Made by a program: the position numbers and the translations under genes. Positions 19,401-27,559 of a DNA stretch of 64,000 nucleotides are shown piece by piece. Every line of letters begins with the position of its first letter. Positions within the stretch are counted from its first letter, which is position 1. This DNA is from Paraburkholderia sp. SOS3 (GTDB lineage: Bacteria > Pseudomonadota > Gammaproteobacteria > Burkholderiales > Burkholderiaceae). The notes under the pieces are model-generated. The model did no database searches and had not been told where the DNA came from. It was given only the letters and a program-made list of their open reading frames with translations. The stretch lies in the NCBI RefSeq assembly GCF_001922345.1, contig NZ_CP018812.1, forward strand, positions 248,001 through 312,000, written 5' to 3'.

Positions 19401-20108
19401 GGAGAAGCGCTCGAAGAACTCGAGCGCACGCAGTTCGATTGCGTCGTCACCGACCTGGCGCTGCCCGACGGCACCGGCTACGACCTGCTCGAACGGATGG
19501 CCGCCGATCCGGCCCTGCAGACGCTGCCCGTGATCGTCTACACGGGCCGCATGCTGTCGGGCGACGAGGAACATCGTCTGCGGCGCTATTCGAAGTCGAT
19601 CATTATCAAAGGGGCGAAATCGCCCGAGCGGCTGCTCGACGAAGTGACGCTGTTTCTGCACAGCGTGGAGTCGTCGCTTGCGCCCGAACAGCAACGGATG
19701 CTGCGCACCGTGCGGCAGCGCGACAACGCGTTCGAAGGCCGCACGATCCTGCTCGCGGAAGACGACGTGCGCAATATCTTCGCGCTGTCGCACGTGATCG
19801 AACCGCTCGGCGCGAGGCTCGAAATCGCGCGCAACGGCCGCGAAGCGCTCGATCTGCTCGAACAGGGCGTCGATGTCGACCTCGTACTGATGGACATCAT
19901 GATGCCGGAGATGGACGGCTTGACCGCGACTGCGCAGATTCGCGCGAATCCTCGCTTCTCGCAGTTGCCGATCATCGCGCTGACCGCGAAGGCGATGGCG
20001 CACGACCGGCAACGCTGCCTCGAAGCCGGCGCCGACGACTATATTTCGAAGCCGATCGACGTCGACAAGCTGATCTCGCTGTGCCGCGTGTGGCTGCGGC
20101 AACGATAG
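16479..20108 (+). CDS. Hybrid sensor histidine kinase (CHASE3-GAF-HK-REC-REC-REC)
   Basis: A 1209-residue membrane sensor kinase. Two transmembrane helices (about 36-60 and 200-220) flank a helical CHASE3 sensor with the DRESSLRGFLLTGDDEFL pattern. A GAF domain (about 255-400), a long coiled coil (about 400-500), a HisKA domain with phospho-acceptor His511 (NMSHELRTPLN) and an HATPase domain (DTGIGIAEDK, GGSGLGLSISR) follow. An Ala/Gly/Pro linker (about 745-835) leads to three receiver domains with Asp870, Asp992 and Asp1139. The last receiver is the most canonical (LVLMDIMMPEMDGL, KPIDVDK). It starts a same-strand cluster with CheR, CheB and a receiver-kinase, a layout known from non-chemotaxis stress or biofilm signalling modules. 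Confidence 0.93.
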   Translation: MPTSLEQADAKPDRQAAVATVDEANFRRIIRRNIALPLAVGLVTVAVFAVLIAYLVSTVNWVEHSERVIGDANEALRLAVDRESSLRGFLLTGDDEFLAPYQAGQPRFQSQIAELTGLVADNPPQIEKLKTIQAIQARWNTYAQQMIDAKRKHQDVSDVVAAGRGKAEFDETRRIFGEFLEIEQDLRRQRSESARSLTGTTVVVFLVFSVLISALLAFRGRRDLLNLSGNYDAVLRQQLAHTEQLQQQVWLRSGQRLLAEKVVGQATAPLVGRAILEFLTQYLDVVVAALYVRDRVNGELRRVTTYGFSAESEQNTRNFHDGESLVGQAAFSRRTIVLEQVPDNYIKVVSGTGAGTPTSVIVQPIENDGMVNGIVEMGFMRPVSVRDQEFLQLVSTSIGDFIEAALYRERLQDALAETQQLNEELQVQQEELRVSNEGLEERGHALVESQARLEAQQAELEQTNVQLEEYAQRLERQKAELIAAQDELSANAARLEQSSRYKSEFLANMSHELRTPLNSSLILARLLQENRNGNLTSEQVRYAETIHASNSDLLVLINDILDLSKVEAGQITIEPTGVSIDALLRSLREMFEPMAAARHLRFSAQRAPGVPNTIVTDGQRLTQILRNLLSNALKFTERGEVALDVAADEAGLLRFDVRDTGIGIAEDKLEMIFDAFQQADGSTSRHYGGSGLGLSISREFARLLGGRIGVVSDLGRGSVFTLWLPTEFPAEAAAPIAQTAPAPAGELRGASSGAAGPTGPARGAGRGAAAPAGTGSAAQRASDASAAGTPNGARASGGLRSDAARQPIDDDRDNRKHDQRLILAVEDDLAFAEILRDLAHELEFDFIHATDAASGVAMVRDLQPTAVLLDVGLPDRSGLTVLEWLKNDPDTRHIPIHIVSATDHAAKALHLGAVGYTLKPTARTTLEAAIRRLETRLQQHMKRVLVIEDDRAMRESIRALLQGESTEIVAVATLGEALEELERTQFDCVVTDLALPDGTGYDLLERMAADPALQTLPVIVYTGRMLSGDEEHRLRRYSKSIIIKGAKSPERLLDEVTLFLHSVESSLAPEQQRMLRTVRQRDNAFEGRTILLAEDDVRNIFALSHVIEPLGARLEIARNGREALDLLEQGVDVDLVLMDIMMPEMDGLTATAQIRANPRFSQLPIIALTAKAMAHDRQRCLEAGADDYISKPIDVDKLISLCRVWLRQR

Positions 20109-20170
20109 CCCGCTGGATCGAGCGCATGCCGGACCGAACGGAGAGCCGCATCAGCATGGAGACCAACCCG

Positions 20171-21019
20171 ATGACCCGCTCGTCCTACGAGCTGTCGCCG
20201 CAACGAATGCACGATTTCGACATCGAGCTGAAGCTGTTGCTCGAAGCGATCTATCTCAAGTACCAGCACGACTTCCGTCACTACGCGATGTCGTCGTTGC
20301 GGCGCCGGCTTGCCCAGGCGCTCGACGAATTCGGCGTGACCACGCTATCGCAGCTGCAGGACCGCATCATGCGCAGCGAGGATGAATTCGGCCGGCTGTT
20401 TCACTACCTGACGGTGCAGGTCAGCGACATGTTCCGCGACCCGCAGTACTTCCTCGCGCTGCGCGAACACGTGCTGCCGCTGCTGCAGACGTATCCGTCG
20501 ATCAAGGTATGGGTAGCCGGCTGCAGCACGGGCGAGGAATTATGGTCGCTGAAGATTCTGTTCGACGAAGAGGGTTTGACCGAACGAACGCTGTTCTACG
20601 CGACCGACATCAACCCGGGCGCGCTTGCGCGCGCCGAAGCGGGCATCTACGCGCTCGACCGCGTCGCCGGCTTTACGCGCAATTATCTGGCGGCGGGAGG
20701 CAAGCATTCGCTGTCCGACTATTATCATGCGGCGTATGGCGGTGCGCGCTTCGCCGGTTCGCTGAGCGACCGCGTGGTATTCGCCGACCATAGCCTCTCG
20801 ACCGACGAGGTGTTTCTCGAAGCGCATCTCGTGTCGTGCCGCAACGTGCTGATCTATTTCGATCGCGGCCTGCAGGACCGCGCGCTCGGCCTTTTCAGCC
20901 GCTCGCTCGTGCGGCGCGGCTTTCTGGGACTAGGCAGCAAGGAGAGCCTGCGCTTTTCGAACCACTACGACGGATTCGAAGAGTTTCGGGAATCCGAACG
21001 CATCTATCAGAAACGATAA
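20171..21019 (+). CDS. CheR-type protein-glutamate methyltransferase
   Basis: About 282 residues. The N-terminal helical CheR domain (LKLLLEAIYLKYQHDFRHYA) precedes a SAM-binding methyltransferase domain with motif I VWVAGCSTGEELWSLKI and the LVSCRNVLIYFDRGLQDRAL block typical of CheR. It would methylate glutamates, classically on chemoreceptors. No receptor is present here, so a partner kinase or receptor elsewhere is the likely target. The ATG at 20171 has a GGAG 9 nt upstream; another in-frame ATG at 20156 would add five residues but its site is 12 nt away. The gene lies 62 bp after the hybrid kinase and precedes cheB. Confidence 0.88.
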   Translation: MTRSSYELSPQRMHDFDIELKLLLEAIYLKYQHDFRHYAMSSLRRRLAQALDEFGVTTLSQLQDRIMRSEDEFGRLFHYLTVQVSDMFRDPQYFLALREHVLPLLQTYPSIKVWVAGCSTGEELWSLKILFDEEGLTERTLFYATDINPGALARAEAGIYALDRVAGFTRNYLAAGGKHSLSDYYHAAYGGARFAGSLSDRVVFADHSLSTDEVFLEAHLVSCRNVLIYFDRGLQDRALGLFSRSLVRRGFLGLGSKESLRFSNHYDGFEEFRESERIYQKR

Positions 21020-21156
21020 ATGCGGTAACGAATGCAGCGTTGACCACCGCGCACGGATCGGCGCTAAATTCGACGCTTGACCGGCCGTTAAACCGGGGGC
21101 CATTCGATCCGGCATCGAATGGCCCCGCCACGACCGACCGACTGAACAGGACCCGT

Positions 21157-21789
21157 ATGCGAGACGACAGAGCCAGTGCCGCCGCCCCGCCGCAGGCGCG
21201 CCGTTCCGCGCGCGCGTTGGACGCGTTCGACGCGGTCGTGCTCGGCGGGTCTGCCGGCGGCATCGAAGTGATCGCCATGCTGCTGGCTGCGTTGCCCGCC
21301 GGCTTTGCATCGGCCGTGCTCGTCGTTTCGCACCTGTCGGCCGACCGGCCCAGCTACCTCGTCGAATCGCTGCGACACCGCTGCCGGTTGCCGGTCGTCG
21401 AACCGGATTCGGGTGAAAGCGTCGTCGCGGGTCGTGTACACGTCGCGCCGCCCGGATATCACATGCTCGTCGACGACGATCGCACGATTGCACTGTCGGT
21501 CGATTCGTCGGTGCGTTTCTCGAGACCGTCGATCGACGTGCTGTTCGAATCGGCAGCGCATGCGTACGCGTCGCGGCTGCTCGGCATTCTGCTGTCGGGC
21601 GCGAACGACGACGGCGCGCATGGCCTCGAAGTGATCCGCGCAATGGGCGGCATCGCATGGGTGCAGGACCCGCAAACAGCAAGTTCGGCTACCATGCCGC
21701 GCGCGGCGATCGCTCGGGGAGCGGTCGACGACATTCTTTCTCCAACTCTCATGGCCCAGCGGCTCGCCGCGTTGCAGGCCTCATCGTGA
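21157..21789 (+). CDS. CheB-type methylesterase, catalytic domain only
   Basis: A 210-residue CheB methylesterase domain without a receiver domain. The catalytic Ser is in VLGGSAGGIE, the His in VVSHLSADRPSYL and the Asp in LLSGANDDGAHGLEVI; the CheB core VAGRVHVAPPGYHMLV is intact. Lacking the inhibitory receiver, its activity cannot be controlled by phosphorylation in the way of enteric CheB. It may be controlled by the neighbouring kinases through protein contacts, which is speculation. It follows cheR by 137 bp and precedes the receiver-kinase by 9 bp. The start at 21157 is the first Met before the conserved domain. Confidence 0.87.
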   Translation: MRDDRASAAAPPQARRSARALDAFDAVVLGGSAGGIEVIAMLLAALPAGFASAVLVVSHLSADRPSYLVESLRHRCRLPVVEPDSGESVVAGRVHVAPPGYHMLVDDDRTIALSVDSSVRFSRPSIDVLFESAAHAYASRLLGILLSGANDDGAHGLEVIRAMGGIAWVQDPQTASSATMPRAAIARGAVDDILSPTLMAQRLAALQASS

Positions 21790-21798
21790 TCCGACGCC

Positions 21799-22968
21799 AT
21801 GGCGCATCCATCAGTCAATATTCTGATCGTCGACGACACCGCCCATAACATCACGGCGCTCGAAGCGTTGCTGTCGCGTCCCGGTGTCGAACTGCTCGTC
21901 GCCAACTCGGGGACCGCGGCGCTCGATCTGCTGCTCAAGCACGATGCCGCGCTTGCGATTCTCGACGTCAACATGCCGGGCATGAACGGCTTCGAACTGG
22001 CATCGCTGATGCGCGGCAGCCCGCGCACGTCGCACGTACCGATCATTTTCCTGACCGCAACCGCTGAAGACGCGTCCCGCACGTTCCGCGGCTACGAAGC
22101 GGGCGCCGTCGACTTCCTGCATAAGCCGTTCGATCCGCGCATTCTGCAATCGAAGGTCGATGTGTTCGTGCAGCTCGAGCAGCACAAGCGGCAGCTCGCC
22201 GAGCAGCTGCTCGCCACGCGTCAGTTGCTCGAAGCGAACGAGATGCTGATGGCCGTGCTCGGACACGATCTGCGCACGCCGCTAGGCACCGTGCTCGCGT
22301 CGGCCGAGTACCTTGCGCGCATCGCGCCGGACGAACAGGCGGCGACGGTCGCGAACCGCATCAGGAACAGCTCGATGCGGATGTCGCGGATGGTGCATCA
22401 ACTGCTGAACCTCGCGCGGCTGCAAGGCGGCCGGATGCCGCTTGCGCCGCGCAACGCCGACCTCGCGGCGCTCTGCGGTTCGGTCATCGAAGAGTTCGCG
22501 ACGCAGGAAGGCGTCGAACGCATCGCACTCGATGCGCGCGGCAACTGCACCGGCAACTGGGACACCGATCTGCTGTGGCAAGCAATTTCCAATCTGATCA
22601 GCAATGCGTTGCATCACGGCGCGCAGGACAGCGGCATTGCCGTCGAAGTCGACGGCGGCGAAGCGGGGCGAGAGTCCGCTCACATTACGCTGACCATTAC
22701 GAACGGGGGCGCAATTCCGCCAAACGTGATGCCGCATCTGTTCGAAGCGTTCGGCAGCACGACGCCGGGCCGGCGCGCGGTCGACAACCGCTTGCCCGCC
22801 GCACAACCCAAGGACGGCCGCCCTCGCGGAGGACTCGGGCTCGGCCTGCATATCGTGCGTACGATCGTGCAAATGCACGGCGGTAAAGTGTGCGGCGCGT
22901 CGGATGCGGAACGCGGCACCGTTTTTACGATCGAATTGCCGCGCGCAGCGCCCGGCATGTCTCGCTGA
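21799..22968 (+). CDS. Receiver-histidine kinase hybrid (REC-HisKA-HATPase)
   Basis: A 389-residue soluble protein. A response-regulator receiver domain (residues 1-125, phospho-acceptor Asp56 in AILDVNMPGMNGFEL, signature Lys in DFLHKPFDP) is followed by a short coiled coil and a histidine kinase core with His156 (LGHDLRTPLG) and HATPase motifs (NLISNALHH, GGLGLGLHIVRTIVQ). Receiver-first kinases usually receive phosphoryl groups or signals from another kinase and relay them. Here the large hybrid kinase two genes upstream is the obvious donor. There is no membrane segment. The ATG is 9 bp after the cheB stop, so the two are cotranscribed. Confidence 0.9.
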   Translation: MAHPSVNILIVDDTAHNITALEALLSRPGVELLVANSGTAALDLLLKHDAALAILDVNMPGMNGFELASLMRGSPRTSHVPIIFLTATAEDASRTFRGYEAGAVDFLHKPFDPRILQSKVDVFVQLEQHKRQLAEQLLATRQLLEANEMLMAVLGHDLRTPLGTVLASAEYLARIAPDEQAATVANRIRNSSMRMSRMVHQLLNLARLQGGRMPLAPRNADLAALCGSVIEEFATQEGVERIALDARGNCTGNWDTDLLWQAISNLISNALHHGAQDSGIAVEVDGGEAGRESAHITLTITNGGAIPPNVMPHLFEAFGSTTPGRRAVDNRLPAAQPKDGRPRGGLGLGLHIVRTIVQMHGGKVCGASDAERGTVFTIELPRAAPGMSR

Positions 22969-23107
22969 CGGCACAGACAGCGTTGCAAAAACAGCGTGGT
23001 TTTACCTCGCGCGGGCGAACCGCTCTACAATGCTTCCCGGCTGTTTCGAGGCGTCGCGCGCCGACGCTTCGTTGCGCCGCTGTTTCGCTGACTCGCTCGT
23101 GTTCAAC

Positions 23108-23947
23108 ATGCTTATCCGTCGATCCCGCTTCGCGCTCGTGCTGCTGCCTGGGTTCGCCCTCGCGCTTGCCGCGTGTACGTCCACACCCAAACCGAAGCTG
23201 CAGGACGAATTCCTCAGCAGCGACATGAGTCCGTTCATGCACACGTTCACCGTATCGAGCGCGGAAGCATGCGATTCGGCGCGCCGCGCGCTCTTGAGCC
23301 AGGGCTATATGACGACGGCCGCACGGCCCGACACGATCGATGCGTCGAAAAATTTCCAGCCCGCGAGCGACTCGCACTACACCGTCGAATTTCACGTGGT
23401 GTGTACAGCGGGCGACGATGCGGCGAATTCGAGTGTCGTCTATGCGAACGCCGTGCAAAACGGCTATGCGCTGAAGAAGAGCGACACGTCGGCCAGCGTC
23501 GGGCTCAGCATTCTCGGCTCGCTGTCGCTGCCGATTCGCTCGAACAGCGACGCGATGGTCAAGATCTCGAGCGAGACGATTCAGTCCGGCAGGTTCTACG
23601 ACCGGTTCTTCGATCTGGTCGGGCGCTATCTGCAAGCCTCCGTACGTACGGCGCCGGTGCCGGGCACATCAGTCGATGCGACGTCGTTGCCTGGCGATCC
23701 GTTGCCGCTGCCTGCGCCCGCGCTCGTTGCGGCGCCCGTGACGGTCACGCCGCCGCCTACGCCCATCGCCGCGCTTCCGGTGACGGCGACGCCTGCTCAG
23801 GCGCTGCCGGCGGCGGCTGCGCCGAGCGCGGTTGCGACGTCGGCACCGGCCGCCGCCGTCACGGCACCTGCCCTCGAGCCCATCGCGGAGCATGCGGTCG
23901 CCGCCTCGCCCGCGTCGAACCCGACGATCGCGCCGCAAGCGCAGTAG
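23108..23947 (+). CDS. DUF2242-like outer-membrane lipoprotein
   Basis: A 279-residue lipoprotein with a lipobox (FALALAACTS, Cys at about residue 23). The globular part (about 30-180) includes FTVSSAEACDSARRALLSQG and SLSLPIRSNSDAMVKISSET, as in DUF2242 proteins of beta-proteobacteria. The last 80-90 residues are a low-complexity Ala/Pro/Thr/Val tail (APVTVTPPPTPIAALPV and similar) that could span the periplasm or contact peptidoglycan. The ATG at 23108 is chosen because it gives a normal lipoprotein signal; longer in-frame starts do not. Function unknown. It may or may not belong to the preceding signalling operon (139-bp gap). Confidence 0.72.
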   Translation: MLIRRSRFALVLLPGFALALAACTSTPKPKLQDEFLSSDMSPFMHTFTVSSAEACDSARRALLSQGYMTTAARPDTIDASKNFQPASDSHYTVEFHVVCTAGDDAANSSVVYANAVQNGYALKKSDTSASVGLSILGSLSLPIRSNSDAMVKISSETIQSGRFYDRFFDLVGRYLQASVRTAPVPGTSVDATSLPGDPLPLPAPALVAAPVTVTPPPTPIAALPVTATPAQALPAAAAPSAVATSAPAAAVTAPALEPIAEHAVAASPASNPTIAPQAQ

Positions 23948-23961
23948 GCCTGCAGCAAGCG

Positions 23962-24861
23962 TTATGCGCTTGCCTCTGCGCGTTCGCGAATCAGGTCGAT
24001 CAATGCCCGCAGCCCCGCGGGTACGTGACGCCGCCCCGGATAGTAGAGACACAGGCCATCGAACGGCGGCGTCCAGTCGGCCAGCACGCGCTGCAGCGTG
24101 CCGGCTTTCAGATCCGCCCCGACGGTCCATTCGCTCAGGTATGTAAGCCCAAGGCCGGCGCGCGCGGCCAATAGCATCAGTTCGGCATCGTCGAGCGTGA
24201 TCGCCCCTTTCACGTCGACCGTGAGCGCCTCGCCATGGCGCTCGAACTCCCAGTGGTAAATCGCGCCGCTCGGCATGCGCGTGCGGATACAGCGGTGCGC
24301 GGCGAGATCGGCGGGCGTGCGCGGCGGCGGATGCTGGGCGAAGTACGCGGGGCTGCCAGCCACCGCAAAGCGCAGCATCGGGCCCAACGACACCGCGATC
24401 ATGTCCTGCGGCACCGTTTCCGCGAGGCGGATGCCCGCATCGAAGCCTTCGACGACGATGTCGATCATGCGGCCCTCGGTGACGATGTCGAGTTTCATCT
24501 CCGGGTAGCGGCGCAGAAACTCGATAAAGATCGGCATCGCCTGGCGAGCCGCCCCCACGGATGTATTGATCCGTAAAGTGCCCGATGGCGTGTCGCGGTG
24601 GCTCCCCGCCTGCTCGAGCGCAGTGCGGATTGCCGAGAGCGCGGGTGCGACGCTGTCGGCGAACTGGGCGCCGGCTTCGGTCAACGAAACGCTGCGCGTG
24701 GTCCGGTTGAAAAGCCGCACGCCGATACGCGCTTCCAGCGCTGCAATGGCATGGCTTAGTGCCGACTTCGACACGCCCAGTTCGGTTGCCGCTGCCCGGA
24801 AGCTGCGATGACGCGCGACGGCGAGCACGGCCTCCAGTTCGGTCAGCCCGGATGTTTCCAT
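23962..24861 (-). CDS. LysR-family transcriptional regulator
   Basis: A 299-residue LysR regulator. The winged helix is at residues 5-64 (LTELEAVLAVARHRSFRAAA, SKSALSHAIAALEARIGVRL) and the effector domain at 90-295. It resembles the LysR group that controls a neighbouring divergent dehydrogenase (PerR/DsdC-like general layout). It is divergent from the aldehyde dehydrogenase gene with a 114-bp intergenic region containing the dyad CAAG-TCGTC-CTTG, a possible binding site. The likely role is control of that aldehyde dehydrogenase; the inducer is unknown. Its 3' end is only 14 bp from the stop of the convergent lipoprotein gene. Confidence 0.9.
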   Translation of the reverse strand: METSGLTELEAVLAVARHRSFRAAATELGVSKSALSHAIAALEARIGVRLFNRTTRSVSLTEAGAQFADSVAPALSAIRTALEQAGSHRDTPSGTLRINTSVGAARQAMPIFIEFLRRYPEMKLDIVTEGRMIDIVVEGFDAGIRLAETVPQDMIAVSLGPMLRFAVAGSPAYFAQHPPPRTPADLAAHRCIRTRMPSGAIYHWEFERHGEALTVDVKGAITLDDAELMLLAARAGLGLTYLSEWTVGADLKAGTLQRVLADWTPPFDGLCLYYPGRRHVPAGLRALIDLIRERAEASA

Positions 24862-24975
24862 TGTCCTGAATTACTCAACAAGTCGTCCTTGATTATATGG
24901 CTAGTCAGGCCAACGGACTGGACCTATCTTTGAGAGCCACTCAGACGTTCATGCACGTAGAGGAGCTTTCGACTC

Positions 24976-26397
24976 ATGCAAGACATCGACAAAATCTATA
25001 TAGACGGCGAATTCGCAACGCCGCATGGCGAGGAAAAGTTCGATCTGTTCAACCCGGCCACCGAGCAGGTGATCGGCCGCGTGCGGCTTGCCGACGAACA
25101 TGACGCGAATCGCGCGGTCGCGGCCGCGAGACGCGCGTTTGCGTCGTTCTCGCAAACCGGCAAAAGCGAGCGGCTCGACATGCTGCAGAGCATGGCCGAC
25201 GCCGTGGCCGCGCGCGAAGACGAGCTCTACGAAGCGATCATCGACGAATACGGCTCGCCGGCGGACCGCGCGCGCTGGATGGCCAGGTACGCGCAGACGG
25301 CAATGGTCGAAGCCGCGAAGACGCTGCGGCAATACGATTTCACGAAACGCATCAACACGAGCGAGGTAGTGATGCAGCCGGTCGGGGTGGCCGGCCTGAT
25401 CACGCCGTGGAACGCGAATGCGCATTTCATCTGCAACAAGCTCGCGACCGCGATGGCGGCAGGCTGCACCGCCGTCATCAAGCCGAGCGAGATGAGCGCG
25501 ATCCAGACGCGCATCGTCACTGAAGCGCTGCACGAAGCGGGCTTGCCGGCCGGCGTGTTCAACATCGTCACAGGCCGCGGTGAAGTGGTCGGCGCGACGC
25601 TCAGCGCCCATCCGGATGTCGCGAAGATTTCGTTCACGGGCTCGACGGCGGTCGGCAAGTCGATCCTGCGCGCCGGCGCCGATACGCTCAAACGCATCAC
25701 GCTCGAGTTGGGCGGCAAATCGCCGTTCATCGTGCTCGACGACGCCGATTTCGACGAAGCGGTGCCGCTTGCACTGCAGGCCGGCTTTATGAACAACGGG
25801 CAGGCTTGCATTGCCGGCACGCGCATCCTCGTGCCGCAACAGCGCGTCGCGGAATTCGAGGCGCGGATTCGCGCCGCGGTCGAAAAAATCCAGTCGGGCA
25901 ATCCGCGCGACCCCGCTACCGCGATCGGCCCGATGGTCAGCGAAAAGCAGTGGAACCGCGTGCAGCGCTATATCCGCATCGGCATCGACGAAGGCGCGCG
26001 CCTCCTCACGGGCGGCGCAGGGCGGCCCGATGGGCTCGCGTCCGGCTGGTTCGTGCGGCCTACGGTGTTCACCGACGTGCGCAACGATATGACGATCGCG
26101 CGCGAGGAAATTTTCGGCCCGGTGCTGTCGATCATCGCGTACCGCGATCTCGAAGACGCGATCGCCATTGCGAACGACACGACCTATGGGTTACAGGCGT
26201 ATGTCGTCTCAGCCGACGCGGCGAAGGCGCGTGAAGTGGCCGCGCACATCGATGCGGGCCGCGTGATGATCAACGCGATCACCCACGACCCGGCCGTGCC
26301 GTTCGGCGGATTCAAGCAGTCGGGCATAGGCCGGGAAATGGGGACGCTGGGGCTCGAAGCCTATCTGGAGCCGAAGGCGGTAATGGGGACGTTTTGA
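24976..26397 (+). CDS. NAD(P)-dependent aldehyde dehydrogenase
   Basis: A 473-residue ALDH-superfamily enzyme. It shows the nucleotide-site motifs TPWNANAHFICNKLATAM and FTGSTAVGKSI, the general-base Glu in LELGGKSPFIV, and the nucleophilic Cys in NGQACIAGTR, with EIFGPVLSIIAY near the end. It oxidises aldehydes to acids in the cytoplasm. The start has a GAGGAG site 9 nt upstream. It resembles broad-specificity ALDHs rather than the known 2-oxoglutarate-semialdehyde dehydrogenases, so I do not assign it to the arabinose pathway at 7-14 kb although that pathway needs such an activity. The divergent LysR gene is its probable regulator. Confidence 0.9.
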   Translation: MQDIDKIYIDGEFATPHGEEKFDLFNPATEQVIGRVRLADEHDANRAVAAARRAFASFSQTGKSERLDMLQSMADAVAAREDELYEAIIDEYGSPADRARWMARYAQTAMVEAAKTLRQYDFTKRINTSEVVMQPVGVAGLITPWNANAHFICNKLATAMAAGCTAVIKPSEMSAIQTRIVTEALHEAGLPAGVFNIVTGRGEVVGATLSAHPDVAKISFTGSTAVGKSILRAGADTLKRITLELGGKSPFIVLDDADFDEAVPLALQAGFMNNGQACIAGTRILVPQQRVAEFEARIRAAVEKIQSGNPRDPATAIGPMVSEKQWNRVQRYIRIGIDEGARLLTGGAGRPDGLASGWFVRPTVFTDVRNDMTIAREEIFGPVLSIIAYRDLEDAIAIANDTTYGLQAYVVSADAAKAREVAAHIDAGRVMINAITHDPAVPFGGFKQSGIGREMGTLGLEAYLEPKAVMGTF

Positions 26398-26487
26398 GGC
26401 GAGTCCGAGTGTGGTGATCTTGCCGCTGTAGAGTACACAGCGAGCGCTGTCTGATGTACAGCGCCGCGCTACGCCTACGTTTGCGCC

Positions 26488-27426
26488 TCACACCAGACCC
26501 CGCATCGTCCTCGCGATCGCCTGCGGCGGCTGCCCGAATGCGCGCAAGAACGCGCGCCGCATTCTTTCGCGGTCGCCGAATCCGGTCTCGCGCGCGACGA
26601 CGTCGACGCCATGCCGCCCGCTTTCGAGCATCAGCCGCGCCGCTTCGACGCGCAGCCGCTCGACGGCCTTCGCCGGCGTCTGTCCCGTTTCCGCGCGAAA
26701 CGTACGCGTGAACTGACGCGGGCTCAGATGCGCCGCGCTCGCCAGTTCCTCGACCGAGAGTTCCGCCTGCAGATTCTGCTTCGCGTAGTTGAGCGCGTCC
26801 TGAATGCGGTCCGATTTCGGCTCGAGGTCCAGCAGCGCCGAAAACTGCGATTGTCCGCCCGCGCGCCGGTGATACAGCACGAGCTGTCGCGCGACCGTGC
26901 GCGCCGTCTCGATACCCGCATCCTTCTCGACGAGCGCGAGCGCCAGATCGACGCACGCACTCATGCCCGCCGAAGTCCATACCGGCCCATCGATGATGAA
27001 AATGCGGTCTTCCTCCATCTGCACGTCCGGGTAGTCGCGCCGCAGTTTGTCCGCGAAGAACCAGTGCGTGGTCGCGCGGCGGCCCGCAAGCAACCCGGCC
27101 TCGGCCAGATTGAACGCGCCCGTGCACGTCGAGCCGATGCGCCGGACGCGCGGCGCCGAGCGCTTCAGGAAGTCGACGACAGCCGGCGGCGACACCTGCG
27201 CGTCGTTGGCGCCGACCACGAGCAGCGTATCGAACGGGCTGTCGTCGAACTTCTGCGTCGTGACCGCAAAACCCGACGAACCCTGGACCGGGCCGCCCTC
27301 TTCCGAAAGCAGCACGAGGTCGTACATCGGGGTGTCGGCCACCCGGTTTGCGAATTCGAAAACGCTCAGCACCGACAGATTCATCATCTGAAAGCCCGGA
27401 AACAGCACCACGCCCAAGCGCAACAT
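26488..27426 (-). CDS. GlxA-family transcriptional regulator (DJ-1/PfpI + AraC HTH)
   Basis: A 312-residue paralogue of the regulator at 3054. The N-terminal DJ-1/PfpI domain (LGVVLFPGFQMMNLSVLSVF, elbow STCTGAFNLAEAGLL, THWFFADKL) is followed by the AraC HTH at about residues 215-310 (LSVEELASAAHLSPRQFTRT, RETGFGDRERMRRAFLRAFG). It is divergent from an SDR gene across a 133-bp region that contains a nested palindrome (27456-27489). Control of the SDR and of itself is the simplest reading. It differs clearly in sequence from the copy at 3 kb, so the pair is not a recent duplication. Confidence 0.92.
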   Translation of the reverse strand: MLRLGVVLFPGFQMMNLSVLSVFEFANRVADTPMYDLVLLSEEGGPVQGSSGFAVTTQKFDDSPFDTLLVVGANDAQVSPPAVVDFLKRSAPRVRRIGSTCTGAFNLAEAGLLAGRRATTHWFFADKLRRDYPDVQMEEDRIFIIDGPVWTSAGMSACVDLALALVEKDAGIETARTVARQLVLYHRRAGGQSQFSALLDLEPKSDRIQDALNYAKQNLQAELSVEELASAAHLSPRQFTRTFRAETGQTPAKAVERLRVEAARLMLESGRHGVDVVARETGFGDRERMRRAFLRAFGQPPQAIARTMRGLV

Positions 27427-27455
27427 AGCGATTCCTTACTGATGTCCTAAAAGGT

Positions 27456-27489
27456 TGCATATACGACATTGCCGCCATGTGAGTATGCA
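27456..27489. promoter_or_regulatory. Nested palindrome in GlxA/SDR divergent promoter
   Basis: TGCATA (27456-27461) and TATGCA (27484-27489) enclose ACAT (27466-27469) and ATGT (27477-27480). The nested dyad symmetry is a plausible operator for the divergent GlxA-type regulator; no consensus is available to me to confirm it. Confidence 0.35.
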
Positions 27490-27559
27490 CCTATTCTTCG
27501 GGACATGCAGCAACGCATCGCGATTCGAACCGAATCTACTCACTTTCTGGAGGCTGAAC

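Noticed and set aside
24976..26397. Aldehyde dehydrogenase as the 2-oxoglutarate-semialdehyde dehydrogenase of the arabinose pathway
   Set aside because: It is 10 kb away, has its own LysR regulator and looks like a broad-specificity ALDH; the role is possible but not supported.
26437..26450. ACAGCG-AG-CGCTGT dyad as a terminator between the aldehyde dehydrogenase and GlxA genes
   Set aside because: The stem is only 6 bp with a 2-nt loop and no T-tract follows on either strand.
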